Below are positions 11,301 through 23,931 of a stretch of DNA of 64,000 nt, in pieces (positions within the stretch are counted from its first letter, which is position 1; every line of letters starts with the position of its first letter). The stretch is taken from NCBI GenBank assembly GCA_963969365.1, contig OZ017749.1:1612001-1676000 (forward strand), written 5' to 3'. Made by a program: the position numbers and the translations under genes. The notes under the pieces are model-generated. The model did no database searches. It saw only the letters and a list, made by a program, of their open reading frames with translations, and was not told the DNA's origin. Source of the stretch: Asterochloris sp. CNOR1 (lineage: Eukaryota > Chlorophyta > Trebouxiophyceae > Trebouxiales > Trebouxiaceae).

Positions 11301-14300
11301 CATGCTTCTGAGGCACCCTGCATATGATCTGTGGAGTCTGGTTCTCTGGCAGGTGACCACGCTTTTGCTTTACGTGCAGTGCGCTTCCAAAGCACACTGC
11401 ATGTTGACTGCAGTCTGGTGCTGCCTTACAGGGAGACAGAGCATAGCAGGCTCACGCTGTACAAGGAAGCACCTGGGAAGGAGTCTCAGCAGTGGGCTCA
11501 GCAGCAAGTCGAGGCTGAGGAGCTGCAGCCTGCAGGGGTGCCACCACCAGCTGATCACAGCCTTGCAACTAGCTTGGCACCTTTCAAGGCCGCAGGGGCA
11601 TCAGGCAATGAGGTGGAGCCTGCAAAGCTGCCTCTGCATGCTGCATGCTGCATGCACGTGTTCACCATTGTATTTGCAAGCAGGGCACTTGACAAACCAC
11701 TCCGTTTTGTCTTTGGTTGGCCTCCTGGCTTTGCAATGCGCACCAGCACCTTTGTCCAGTGCTGTGATTGCATGCACGGTATGCTTCTGTGCTGGCTGCT
11801 GCTTTCCGCTACCTGTTTCAAGCAAGGGAGCATTACTTGTCACACTGCCAATGCTGGGGGTGGGCCTGGTGGCTTGCCAGTTTGCAGTGCCAGCGACCTC
11901 ATCCAGAGCTTGTTGGGGTGGGCACTTCTGCAACATGCTGGCTGCTGCTGCTCGCCACATGTATCAGTCAAGGCATCTATGCTCAACAATTCAACAAGCT
12001 GTGTCTGTGGGCTCTGCAAGCTGCACCGGCTCTGTGCCTGCACAATTGTTCAATCCTGTGACCAAGGTGCAACTGTGATGGGTTCTGTGCATCTGCACTG
12101 TCTGCTTGCCTACTGTCTGTTTGCCCACCATATGCAGCAAACCCATTGCTTCCTTGACTTTGCACATGTGCTTGGTAGAGCGTGTACAACTCCTCACAGA
12201 GCTTCTGCCTCTGCGCCTCTGTTCAAGCATGGCGGTGGCCTGTGACATATGCGCCAAGCATCACAGATGTCTGACGCAATGGAGGGCGGCGGCCCATTAT
12301 GATCCTTAGGGGGAGGACGACCTTCAATCGGGTCAGAAAGAGCCCCAGGGAGAGGATGGTGACAGGGGCGTTTTGCAAAGTCAGGAGTCACCCAGGCCTG
12401 CAGACCAGCCAGGCACTCAAGGAGATGGGGCTCCAAATGAGGGCGGGCACCGCCAGCGGCCTGACAATGATAGCCGAGCTCGCAACCGCAAGCGAGGCAG
12501 AGACAGGAGCCGCAGTAGGAGCCGGCAGCGTGCCAGGTGCGCTCTGGGCCATGCTGAGCGGCAAGGGTGCAGCTTGGCCAGCACCTGGTGCTTGGCAAAT
12601 AGCAGCACATGCACCTTCAAGTGAACACATGCCTGTGCTGCCTGCAGCAGGATTGTGTCTGCAGATGCAACCCAGCTGGGTCCAGACCAGCTTAGTGTGG
12701 GGCTGACAAACGTCCAGCAGGCATGACAGGTGTATTTCCAGTCCTAGTGAGCTGCAAGGCTGCATCAGGGACACCAGAGGCTACAGTCTTGAGCAGGACC
12801 TGCCCTCTGCTTGCTGCAGCTAAGCAGCAGGTATGCATTGGGGCCCACACAAGCTCAAGCAGAATTTGTTCCCGTTTTCAAGGTCATAGGGCGGCAGCGG
12901 AAGCAGCAGCAGCTCACTTTCATGCATGACCTGTCTGTTCCTGCTGCAGCTAATATCTTGACTCACCAAAAAGCGCATGCATCTTGCTGTGGACATTGCT
13001 GCACCTGTGTCTAGCTGCTGCTGTTTGGCGGGCTTGACGTACTTTGTGCATGTCTCTCAGGCGCTTCAAGGGCAGCACCCAGCACACTAGGCACAAGGTC
13101 AAGCACGTCTTGCTCAAGGCGGCAATGCAGCCGTCTGCAGTAGAATCACCATCTGACAGACAGCAACAATTGTCATCTTTACCAAACAACGCCCATCCCG
13201 GGTACTGTGCAGGTCTCCCAGGCGCTCGAAGAGGAACAGGTCTCGGCCTGCCAGGAGCTCCACCCCTGAGCAGCTGGGCAGCATGCCGCGAAGCCGCAGC
13301 CCCACTGCATGCCGGCACCACAGGAGTCCTAGCACAAAGCGACAGCACAGCTCAGGTGAGCAGGCATGATGGCTCTGGGGCAAGCCCTCAAGAGCTAGCA
13401 ATCTTTCCTGGCACCGTCATTATGGCCTTGCGACTTTGCAACTAAGTGGGGTGGGCTGATCACCTGTAATATGCCTGCTGCAGAAGTACAGGGGCGGGCC
13501 TGTGCATGTTATGGTATTGTTTCAGGTGCAGTGATGTGTGTACTGGGCAGCGGTGGATTTTAGGATGCCTTGTTGTGATGGTGTAGGGGATGCTCAGGGG
13601 CCTAGGCGCAGGGACAAGGGACGCAATGCCAGCCCAAGCCCCCTCCGAGGCTCCACCTATGAAGACAGGCAGCGCGCTCGCAGCGGACGCCACAAGAGCC
13701 GTAGCCCTGAGGCAGCAACACGCAGGTAAAGAGTGGCTTTGCACAGCTGGCGCTGTAGTGATGCTGGACTTTTGTTTGTCCCTGCTGAATGCCAGCAGAA
13801 CCCTGCAGGTGGCCTGATGCAAAGCTGTTGCTCTCAGTGGGATGAGAAAGTATGTTTCGTTTCCTGCCTGCTCGTCAGGACTGAAACAGCAGCCGTACTG
13901 CAAACCGCTCGCACGCAAGGGGCTGCAATGCACAATCCTTCACAATGATTGCTCCCTATCCCAGACCCCCAGGCTACCTGGCTGGGCGGGCAGGTAAGAA
14001 ATGTGTGCCTGGCCTATAGCCAAGCGTTCTGGAAGGGCCTGCCTCTCTCATGACAATGTCACAGCAGGCCTGCTGTGCTTGAGGCAGCCACATGCAGGTC
14101 GGAGCATGTGCTTTCTGCTGTGGGTAACCTGCACATGCTGGACCTGTCCTTACAGCTCAATGCAACGAGCTTCAGCCTCAGCTTGACTGTCACTGCAGTC
14201 GGAGCAGCAGGGACAGCCGCGGGGACAAGCACAGCCTGTCTCCAGTGCGCAGGCGCACCAGACGCGACAACAGGAGCAGACAGAGTCCCAGCCGCAGCAG

Positions 14301-14406
14301 GCGCATCCTCAGCAGAGACAGGCGCAGGCGGCACGCCAGCCCAGACACACGGTCCAGACGCTGGCGCAACTCTAGCTCTCCCCGGCGCCCCGGTCGCAGG
14401 CGATGA
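5349..14406 (+). CDS. Large RS-domain nuclear protein, putative splicing-related factor, many exons
   Basis: I do not recognise the exact family. Exon-like segments in order: a proline-rich start at 5349 (MEPPLPPPPPADEP) and a second Pro-rich exon near 5560-5680. A Gln/Tyr/Trp-rich low-complexity exon covers 6220-6508. A basic helix with VPDWVRQELLKRR lies near 7350, and NLTGILIDVTDSLF near 8220. Acidic Asp/Ser-rich segments (about 9000-9120) and an Ala/Gln coiled-coil-like exon (9520-9700) follow. A well-spliced SH3/Tudor-like module reads FNKGDR | VWYLERNG...PPSYAVHLE...NTR | ETEHSRLTLY across 10140, 10952-11065 and 11432. Arg/Ser-rich exons (12310-12536, 13210-13355, 13600-13728, 14200-14406) end in a long RS/RR tail with TGA at 14404. 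RS domains are typical of pre-mRNA splicing and mRNP proteins. The upstream part could be a separate gene. Several exon borders are unresolved. Confidence 0.6.
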
Positions 14407-14571
14407 GATGCGATTTGATGTGTCTCCAGTCCCCAGGTATTGTGCAAGACAGTGTGAATAACTTTTGCCTGCATGCCTTGAGGCAGAGAAATGGCTTTGA
14501 ACAAATAGCCTCAGATCGTATCAGCGGTGCAGAACAAAGCAGAAACGGGCACCAAAACAAGGTCAGGCTTT
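14407..14571. other. Convergent 3' intergenic spacer
   Basis: The RS-domain gene (plus) and the transporter (minus) end 165 bp apart, tail to tail. Their 3' UTRs and polyadenylation signals must be packed here or overlap. Confidence 0.5.
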
Positions 14572-17500
14572 TCAAAGCAGGGGCATAGCACTCAACTCAG
14601 GTGTTGCGGGCTGTTCAACTTTTGTCTGATGCGCACTGCTTGCGTCAATGCATGTCTGCTGCTCTACTTTGATGTAAGAGAACATGAAGAAGCCACCCAG
14701 CGCAAGAACAATGCCAAGTGACATCTTCAGGGTGAAGGTACGTTTCTCGTCTGCAGCAGCAGGCAGCAGCAGAGATATTTTAGCACAGCCTGCATGACCC
14801 TGACATGTTCCCGTAACCAAATACCAGCAGCCCGCGCTGATGGAGGCCCTGCACGGACGTCCTTCTTGGGCCATCAAGATGCAACAGCACGAAAGGACGG
14901 ATCCAGCAAGGGAAGCTGCATATTCCCCAGTACAAGCAGACCTGGAGCATCCAAGTATGACAGAACGCAACGGGTGCCAGACCTCCATGCAGCACAGCAT
15001 GCAGGTCGGGCTTAGGCCTCACCAAGGAGCATGGCGGAGGCAGACAGCAGGGCCAGCGTCTTGACAATACCCAGCACAGCCGCTCCTGTGCTTGAAAGTC
15101 TCCATATAGTGAGGGAAAGGACCACACTGTAGGCCAACGCAACTGCACTGCTACACACCAGGATGGTGGCCACTTCTTGAAGGCCCCTGCTGCGCTGGTA
15201 GCTGACAAAAGCTGCTTGCTGCAAGACAGTGCGGGGTGCAGTGTCAGCTGCTGGCTGCTTACTGTGCTGTCTGAGGAGCCTTGGGCTGACTGGCAGCAGG
15301 CATGCAGGAGAGCACTGGCGATGCCAGACAGCATGGGAGCCGTCACTGCTTCAATGCTGCAAGCTGATTTCAGGAGTCTCCCGCAGCAGTCGTGGTGACG
15401 CTGAGAGCTGACTGGCAGTAGGGACCCAGGATCAGAGCGGTACTGCTCCCGTCATGCAGGTTTATTTTGTTATAGGGGCTGACAAGCCACCTGTAAGCAA
15501 TCCCTTGTTGGCATCAAGTCACCTTGAACGCAGCTATGAGTCCTCAGCACGCAACAACAACGAGTTGAATTGGCAGCTGGGAGGAGTCAACCCACCTCCC
15601 TGATGAAGAAGAAGGGCAGCAGCACAGCGCAGGAGATAGGGGCAGTGTAGAATGCCAAGCGCAGCACGTCCAGCTTCTCAGATAGCACCTGCAGCAGCGG
15701 TAGGGACACAGTCATGTTGCTTGGGGTGAACGATGGCAGTGAACTGCAGGAGCCCCAAATTGCCAAACCTGCCAGCAGTAAGAAGGCTCTTGCAAGGAAG
15801 CTGTGGCATTTCAGAGGCATGCTGAGCAACATGTTGACTGCAGCTGGCCACCTAACCCAACGCCTGCAGGCGCAGCAATGTCTGTGTGAAACTGGAGAAG
15901 CACAGCATACAATGGGTTGCTGGACAATTGCAGCAGCATGTGTGGTAACACTAAGCGATCAGAGTGTTCTGGAGCTGCTCCAGAGGTGAGTGGGACATTC
16001 ACGTGAAACTGCCAGCCTTGAGCCTCTTTCATGCACTGGCATGACAGGCAGCCATAAGCAGACTAAACCGTGTTAGCTAAGACATCTCCTCGCCTGCCCA
16101 CCTTGCCAGTGGTTGAAATCATGCCGCGTTGCTGAAGAGGCCGGTGGCTGCCAGCAGCACCCCCAACAGACTTCCACTGACGCTCCCCTCCCACATGGCG
16201 ACCATGCTGCCCACGCTAAGGACTAGAAGAGCAACCAGCTCGGCAGAGGTTGGCACCTTCTGCTCAATCACAGCCGCTAGTGCAGCCACTGCCACAGGCA
16301 TGGCGGACCTGCAGCGGCCACACAGAAGCAGTCTGCAAGGGACCAGGCCACATTTAGACAGAGCTTCTAGCGTGGGGTCACCATCTGGTAGGGGTGGGCA
16401 CCTGCCTGATGCAGCTACCAGTGGGGCCATGGCTGCCAGCAGTGCAGACCTGCAGCAGCCACAGAAAGGTGGTCTGCATGCAAGTTTGCGGTGCCAGACG
16501 CTGAGCCTCTGACTGTCATACTCGGCCACAGCCGCCGGCGCGGTCGCTGTCACAGGCACGGCAAACCTGCATCAACTACAGGCTGCCACCAGGACCGATT
16601 CACGATGCTTGCTTGATGAGGGCGCGGAGGCAGGTTGTCTATCCAGCTGGGTGATGCCAACATGGACGCAGGGCAGATTGCACAGGCCAGGTCCCTTACG
16701 TTTTGGAATTGGCAAATGAGAAGCCCTCACACAGCGGCAATTGCAATGCCCCCAGTATGGCAGACAGACTTGAGCCACAAGCTGCAGGGCGCCAAGGCCA
16801 GATGGATTGTGGCCGAGCTGCTGAGGGATTGCTCAATCAGGCCGTGCAGCCGGGGGATGTTTGCACAATGTGCCGATCATACTCCCTGCAGAGTCAGGTT
16901 TGCTGACGCAGCCAGCGCTCCCTTGCAGGCCGCTGGAGGCCACTCAGCCCACACTGAGACGCTCTTGTGGGCCCAGATAATGTGGACCGGGTAGGGCGCG
17001 GCCCTGCATCAGAGCCTGAAACAGGAAATTTGCCTTCCCCAGGTCCTCACCTGATGACTTGATTGAGTGAGAGGGTAATGAAAACCAAGCTGATGTTGTT
17101 GAGCGAGATGTTGGCGGCCATGAAGAGGCCCTGCAAGGTGGGCAGAGGGACAAACGCTCCACAGCATGATTGCTGCAAGCACAGACTGAGCAGGCTTACC
17201 AATGGCCACCAGGCCTTTCCACTGCTGCGCAAGAGTGGCATGGTGCTTGCCGACAAAGGGCTCGCGCAGCATGAATGGCAGCAGGGTCACGAAGCTGAAA
17301 CCCATGTGGCAGCTGGTCAACAGCAGGGGAAAGGCAAAGCCATGAACTCCCAGCACCTGCACACACAGATCCTCAGGACCAGGCCAGCTGCAGCCTTCAG
17401 GCAATAGTGCAAGACCTCACCCAGCGATTGATGAGGTTCATTGCTGCAGGGCAGGGCAGGGACGGCGTGAACCATGAGCCTTTCACGACACAGACCTGCT

Positions 17501-17577
17501 TCATTCTCACCGGAATTCAAGAGGAGGTAGGCCAGCACCAGCAGAGCTGTGAGGTTGATCCAGCTGCCTGTCGACAT
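14572..17577 (-). CDS. Triose-phosphate-translocator/SLC35-like membrane transporter
   Basis: A multi-pass drug/metabolite-transporter superfamily protein of the TPT type. These proteins exchange phosphorylated sugars or nucleotide sugars across plastid, ER or Golgi membranes; the substrate cannot be inferred. The start is taken at 17577 (MSTGSWINLTALLVLAY). A 67-nt exon splices in phase to 17346 (VHGFAFPLLLTSCHM), the family's typical first-helix region. Next come a GLFMAANISLNNISL segment with LNQVIR (about 17130-17050), the paired helix exon starting near 16307 (SAMPVAVAALAAVIEQK, then LLVLSVGSMVAMWEG), LRLAFYTAPISCAVLLPFF (about 15660-15590) and the late motif STGAAVLGIVKTLALL (about 15110-15040). 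The last exon ends FMFSYIKVEQQ plus a short hydrophilic tail. No long N-terminal transit peptide is visible, so an endomembrane location is more likely than the plastid envelope. Confidence 0.8.
16300..16585 (-). repeat. Duplicated exon start within a transporter intron
   Basis: The 5' edge of the transporter exon near 16307 (coding SAMPVAVAALA, with its CTGCAG acceptor) recurs twice upstream in transcript order. One copy is at about 16430-16470 (reads CRSALLAAMAPLVAA) and one at about 16530-16580 (reads PVTATAPAAVA). Spacing is roughly 110-135 bp. The copies are diverged but retain the acceptor-like CTGCA. Confidence 0.6.
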
Positions 17578-18502
17578 GCTGATCTGCCTTGTGCTAGACG
17601 AATTATCCACCCAACATCGGGTTGCAAAATTCCACGACTGCTTTTTGGCGGCAAGCCTGAGATGCAAATTTTCCAGGATACCAAAGCAAAGCAAGAAAAA
17701 GCACCTGAAGATCAGCTTGGGCCGGCACATTCTCCTTTGTGACTGCTGTGTAGCTGATGGGGACGGGACTCAGGCAGCACATTTCATGGTTCACTTTGTA
17801 CCTGCTCAGGCCGCTGCATGGTGCAGGTCAGAACAGAGGACTTCCTTCACAACTTGCTGTGGCATCATCTGAGTCCTCCTCTTGGCAAAACAAGGCCCAC
17901 CAACACCTGGACGCCAGCTTTGACTGTCTGGCTCTGGTGCTCCTGGCAGCGACTGTACAGCCTAGCATGCCCACCTGCATGCTGCGCTCCAGCTGTGATT
18001 GCCTGGCTTGAGGGCAGGCTACAGAAGAATGTGTCTGATGCAAGTCACCCCGTCGAACCCACGCACCTGATAGGTTCCCTTGCTACTCTGCACATCCTGT
18101 CCCCCATCGGCCCTGCACTTGTGAAGGTAGCTGCTGTGCATGCAGAAGGGGCCCCATCATACACCGCCTGGAGCCTGCCAACAAGCCAGCCTAGCACTTT
18201 GTGCTGCCTAGCAGCTCATAGCTGCCTGATCATTGCATCAAAAAAACTCTGTTAAGGAGAATTTCTGCTTGCCTTCTTGCAAGCTTTGTCTGGAGCTCCA
18301 CTGATGGCGCAAGGATGTGTGCCTGCGAGTCACTGACTGTAATCTCGGCGCCATATCATGACTGGCACTGCTGCTGGCTGACTGCGAGCTAACCATCCTT
18401 TCAGTTCTGCTGCGTGGCCAGCTTCATCACTCACCTGTGCTGCTGGGTTACACATCTTCTCAGCACAGGCCCGTCAGGCTTTCGGCCACCACACAGGCTG
18501 GC
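17578..18502. other. Intergenic between the divergent transporter and GT90 genes
   Basis: About 0.9 kb lies between the divergent starts of the transporter and the first GT90 gene. I see only short open stretches without family signatures. Upstream regulatory DNA and 5' UTR exons for both genes are the likely content. Confidence 0.4.
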
Positions 18503-21500
18503 ATGGGGCCACTCATACCCCTTGCCTTGTGGGTGAGCTGTGCCTGCCTTGTCAGCTGTCGCCCCTCATTCCAGAGCCCAGACCAGCAGCTGGGCAGCCC
18601 CCAGAGATTGCTTCAAGGTGTGGCCATCTCTTCCTGGTGCCACTACATTTCGCGTTTTGCATTGCACCAGCTCCAGAGTGTCTCTCCTGCCTGCAGCAGC
18701 AAGTGATGCAGACCTCGAACCCACGCAACAGTGGCTGGATCAGGAGTGCAGCGATGTGGCTGAGGCTCATGAATTCCTCGTCCGGCACTGGATGGTCGAC
18801 TGGGTCATTGGCGGCCGCACATTCTCTGGCCAGTCCATCCTGGACTATGACAAGCACCCTGATTGGTAGGCAGCGATCAGGATGGGCTTACAAACACGAG
18901 TGCAGGACTCTCTCTGGGGCAGCCATGTGCTTGGCAGCAGGACTGCCCTCCAAGACAGCCTGATTGCTGCTGCATTGGCAAGTTGCCATCTGCAGTCCAT
19001 GTGGCAGTGCAGCTACATTGTCCAATGGGTTGTGCTTCTTGCTGTCAGGCCCTCTGAACAGGGTGGGGGGACGCAGCACTGCGTGCAGCAGTGGGTGCTG
19101 CAGCCGCACCGGCCGACTGCAGCCAAAAGCTGGATGCCAGGCCACGACTGTACAGTATACAACCTGCTCTGACTCGCTGTTGACAACAGCCATGCCTGTC
19201 TACAGTTCTTGCTTTGCACAAGAAATAGTGGAGCACCAACCATGTGGCTGCAGCCTAGGCCCCTCCATCCTTGTCACAACACATGTGCCCCCCTGCACAC
19301 AGTGGCGGTATGCTGGGGGGGAAGGGGGTTTACTGCAGTTCCCCTGTCTGCTAAAGCCATTCACGGGACCTCAGCTGGCACAGTGGCTGAGGGGCAGGCA
19401 CCGCAGCCTGCTAGCTGCTCGACATCATTCAATGGGAATGTCTTCTGCATTGCTGACAGCTGTGCCCAGGTCACCCCACCCGACGGGGCAGGTTGTGGCT
19501 GTGTGTCCCTGGCTGCAGCAGCAGTCATTGTCGCAAGCAGGTCATGAAACCTTGACTCATCCTGAGTATGGCCTGCAGCGTCCATGGGCAGCCTCTACCT
19601 GACATGTTGGAGGTCTTCACATCTCACCTGATCTGTCTCTGCTGCACGCCCAACAGGTTGCCACGGACACAATCAGCCAAACGCAGCCAGCTCAACATTT
19701 GTTTGCTCCTTGCTGCAGGTTTGGCAAGCACGAGAATGGCCGCACAGTGGTTCCTGCCATCTTCCACTTTGATGGGCAGGTAGTATGGACCTGGCCCCTT
19801 GTTGTTGAGCCGTGATGGAAATCCAGTACCTGCCTGATGGCCGGTCCATGCAGGACCCATGCTGTCGTGAGCACTCAGCCTGTTCTGGCCTGCTCTGGCA
19901 TAGCGGCAACCCCTGTGGTTCCTGCTTGTCAGACTGCTCCTCATACGGGCCCACCCTCTGCAAGCCAAATAACACATCCAAAGCCTGCCTGTCACACCAA
20001 GCCCCTGAGGTGGGCAGGTAGCCTCAGCTGCAGACTCAGCTGGTGGGCAGGTAGCCTCAGCTGCAGACTCAGCTGGTGCCCTTTGATTCTGTCATTGAGC
20101 CATGCTGGTTGCTGCGTCCAGGTGCTGCTACACCCATCCCTCTCACAGAGTAGAAACATCAGCCAGAAGGCTTACCTGGACACAAGCACAGGGGGGATAG
20201 GTGTGCCTTTGGCCTGGCGTGTTCAGAACAGAAAAGAACAGCACAGCAGACCACTGACAGCATGTGCAGGCCTGTCACCCACAGCAGTCTGCAGCGATAC
20301 AAGCAGGGGCCCAGGGGATGTGTGCGTGCTGAGTTGCCTCCTGACTGCAGGCTATGACTACCTGCCCAACTTCAAAGACGTCGTAGCAACAGTCCCCGCT
20401 GCCCAACTTCATCTTTGCAGGTGAGGTCAAGATGGAAACGGGAGATTTGTCATGCTTCTCAGACAGCTTGTGAGTCCTCCGGGCTGGCATGAGAGCACCT
20501 TGCAGCTCAGCTGCCTCTCAGTTGGCAATGCCTCAAGAACCACGCTGCACCATGCTGCATTCGCAGCTGAACACTTGACAGCGCACCGTACTGCAGCGCG
20601 ATGCACCTGAGCCGCAATGTAAGCTGCCAAGCTCTCAGCGGCCTGGTGCACTGCAGCGTCACCACATGATGCGATGACCAGCTCACACCTGATGTCCCCT
20701 TTCCCCTGGGTCACCAAGTGCCAGATAGAGGGCCAGGAGAGCAGCCTGATGCTGCCCATCAAGCTCAACTCCACCCGCTACTTTGGGGACGCTGCTCACC
20801 CCAGGGCTGGGCCAGGGGACACACGAGACAAGCGAGCAGTCTTCCTGGGCTCAGACTCTGGGTCGGCACTAGGCAGGTGTGTTCAGACTGGCAGGGGAGG
20901 CAGGGGCTGACAGGGCTACTAGCAGCGGTCGCGCTTGAATTATTTTGAATTTGCTGGACTCTTCCTGCTACGTTGGGGATGCTGATCACGCCGGGCACAG
21001 CCAGGGGTACATGGTGCTAGTGCGCAATCTTTGGCGCGCTCAAAGTCTGGGCAGGCGCTGAGCAGGTCTGAGGCATGCACAGGCAGCAGATTGGCCCATC
21101 CTGACCTGGGCCCACCCAATGCTGGAAATTTCCCAGAGCCGAGGGATAGGCGCCTGCAAAGGACACTGCTTAGTTTTGACTCCTTGGCGAGAGGGGCTTC
21201 CAGGCCGCCTGCACGTTGATAGCAGGCTCCCTGCGCACAGGCATGCTGCCAACAGCCCCTGCGCTGCCTCGGTGCAGCAGCTGTCCTCGGTGCAGCAGCT
21301 GTCAGACTGCGACCTTGTCCCTCCTCTTCTGTGGCGGACTGTTGCTTCAGCAGTGGGCCTATGCCACGCTCCAGGAGAGGTCTGCAACTGCATCTGTGCT
21401 GTGCTGTGCTTCCAGGAAGGAGGCCCACAGGCTCCATGGACCACAGGTGGTGTGCTGCACAGGACTGGCCCAGCATTGGCACCCTTGCTGCGTCCAATTG

Positions 21501-23059
21501 GGCAGTGGGGGGCATGTCCTCCACAGCGCTCCTCCACTGCGCGCTTGGCACCTGTCTCATGCCGCAGGCGGCGTGCTGTGGTCAGGCTTGGAAGGAGGCG
21601 AAGCAATGAGCTGTACGCCAAGTTCACCTCATTAAGCAATGACATCAAGGACACGTATGCGAATGACACGGTGGGCGGTCTGAGCCTACACGGGGCAGCT
21701 GGACCACCCCTGCCTGTGCTGGCCAGCTCTGAGCTGGTGCTCAAAGTCAGGACTGGTGTGCCCTGATGTGCTGCCGGCTGATGAGCCTGACATGGCAGAA
21801 GCCCGACATGGCAGACTACTTCAAGCTTGCTGGCGCAGCCATATCTCAGCTGCTGCAGCCTGCCTTGCACAGCTGCTCAATACAGTGGAGCACACTGCCA
21901 ATAAGCAGCCTGAAAGGCGTTGGACAGCTGTGCTGTCAGGCTCCAGCGCCTGAGCCTGCACTGCGCGACTGCACTGCCCTGGCTCATAGTTGTACCCTGC
22001 AATGCACATTATGCTGCCAAGACTGAGCCACACCAGTGCCCTGCAGGGCCCACAAATGAGCATGAAGGAGCAGGTCGAGAAATTCAGTAAGGTCATCTAT
22101 GTGGGAGGTGAGCTGCAAGTGGACAACAATCAGGGTGTGCATGGCAGCTCCATGCGGGCCATGGCAGCAATTGTCGGTTGTAGGCCAAGCTGCACGACCT
22201 GCCATGCTGCTCTACACAGCATGGTTGCCAGTGGTACCTCAAGGTCGCCTCGTGCATGCCACCTGCTCTGCAGCTGGCATAAGGCTGACTGAGGACCTCA
22301 CCTGCAGCGTCACAAGCCTGGCCATGATCTGCCATGACTGTGCAGGCAACTGCGCTTCGCTGCGCATGGATGCTCTGCTGAACAGCGACGCCCTAACCAT
22401 GATGGTGCTGGAGTCACTCCCCCTCTGGTATTTTCCACTCCTGGTAGGGCCTGCCTAGATTTGAGCAGAGGTGCCCAGCTTCCAGCATGCTCCCAGCGCC
22501 CTGCTGGCTGGCTTTATCGATTTCACATGCACCTGCTCCCCCTTTCCAGCAAGTCAAGTCCGTGCTGGCTCTCCCCACACAGACACCTGGTGCTCCTAGA
22601 TCGGCTGATGTCAGCTTCTGTGCACCTGTCTGCAGGTTCCTTACAAACACTTTGTGCCCATCATGTAAGTCCCAAGTTGCATGCAGCAGACTGCTTCGCT
22701 GTGCTTGGCCCTGCTCTTCCACATTCATGCGTTGCAACCAAAAGTCCAGCAGCATGGAAGCCGTGTGTTGCAGATATGAGCCCAGCTGGTTCACAGAGCA
22801 CGAGGGCCTCAACTGGTGGCTGGCTTGGGAATGGGCCGAAAAAAATCCCCGTGCTGTTGCGGAGGTGGTCAGGGGGGCAAATGAGTTTGCCAAGCTTCAC
22901 CTGACAAAGAAAGGCAAGACGTGCTATATGGCCCGAGCAATGATGCACTATGCCAAGCTGATGACAGATCGGGGCAAGGTGAAGCAGTTCTGGGAGCAGA
23001 CTGTGAAAGACTTCCCCTTTGAAGGCCAGTATGGTCACCTGACAGCAGATAATCATTGA
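18503..23059 (+). CDS. GT90 (CAP10/KDELC-like) glycosyltransferase, copy 1
   Basis: Predicted secretory-pathway glycosyltransferase of family GT90, which includes fungal CAP10 and animal Rumi/POGLUT protein O-glucosyltransferases. Recognised exons: 18712-18868 (CSDVAEAHEFLVRHWMVDW) splicing in phase to about 19724-19780 (FGKHENGRTVVPAIFHF), and one near 20350 (YDYLPNFKDVV). The family motif KRAVFLGSDSG is near 20830. MSMKEQVEKFSKVIYVGG (about 22056) joins GNCASLRMDALLNSD (about 22344), then VPYKHFVPIM (22636). The terminal exon 22770-23059 has YEPSWFTEHEGLNWW and the ANEFAKLHL helix typical of GT90 ends. The start is uncertain. An ATG at 18503 opens a hydrophobic run (MGPLIPLALW) followed directly by GTGAGC, a possible signal-peptide exon, but its phase to the next exon is not resolved. 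The true acceptor and sugar donor are unknown. Confidence 0.8.
20009..20074. repeat. Exact 33-bp tandem repeat, two units
   Basis: Two identical 33-bp units (20009-20041 and 20042-20074), each containing GGCAGGTAGCCTC and CTGCAG, lie in an intron of the first GT90 gene. Each unit contains both a donor-like and an acceptor-like dinucleotide context. Confidence 0.9.
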
Positions 23060-23931
23060 TATCAATTTATTAAGTCTCCAACTTGCTGCATATTGCAAAG
23101 CAGCCCCTGGGAGCCTCAAGGCCAGGGCCCTGGCTAAATACATGACGCCAAGACTGTAAAACGACATGGCACAGTATGTACTCATGCAGTATGTACTAAT
23201 GCACACTGGCCCCTCACTTTAATTCTGCATATGGTGTTCTTGGCATGTGACGTGGCTGTAGTTGTGGAGCAGCTCCAGAGTTGGGATTGATGCTTAATCC
23301 CATAGCTCACAGTCCCATAGCGCAAAACCTGCGGCCTTCAACTCTGAGCAAAGGCTCGACGCATGACATCTGCGAACATCTTCCTACATCTCAAAGCAAA
23401 CAAGCAGCTTGCGACAGGCCTGGTGGGCAGAGGCTGCAAAGCAACATGAATGACTGAATACAATTTTCTCGAAAACGATGAGTGCTGGTGTTGCTGGCTG
23501 GGGTTTTGTTTCTTCTCAAAAAGTAAGGCTCAGGAGTTGTGCTACCTGCACTCCTGTTTTCGTCAAAGCCCCCAACACCAACTATCAGCTTAAGCAGAAC
23601 GTCCCGCCCTTGAGCCCCACCATTCATGAGCAGGCTGTGCCCCCTGAATCTGTCCCTCACAAAGCCGGACATTCATGGGAGCTCAGTGCCATGTGGTTGG
23701 CCTTCCTTATTCAGCCTGTCATTCCTGCACGCCGGCGTGTTCCCTGCAGGCATGGCAGACTGTTTCTCCTGACCAGGTCGCCCCCTCTGCTGCCTCCAGG
23801 GGTTTTGAATGACTGCATCTGTCAGCTGCACATGCCATGTCTCTGAGCTACCTCTGCTGCTTTGCGTCAAGGGTGACATAGCACGGAGCAGGTTGAAAAA
23901 TCTCATAGAGTCGCCATCTCTTTTAGTCGCC
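23060..23931. other. Intergenic between GT90-1 and UTP18
   Basis: This region holds the GT90-1 3' UTR and the UTP18 upstream region. Its first part is AT-richer than the flanking exons. No exon with a recognisable product was found on either strand. Confidence 0.4.

Noticed and set aside
11331-12245. 304-codon plus-strand frame in the RS gene
   Set aside because: Only its first part (ETEHSRLTLYKEAPGK) is a real exon. The rest is Cys/His-rich intron read-through.
21040-21870. 276-codon minus-strand frame inside GT90-1
   Set aside because: It overlaps GT90 coding and intron sequence on the plus strand, has atypical composition and no motif.
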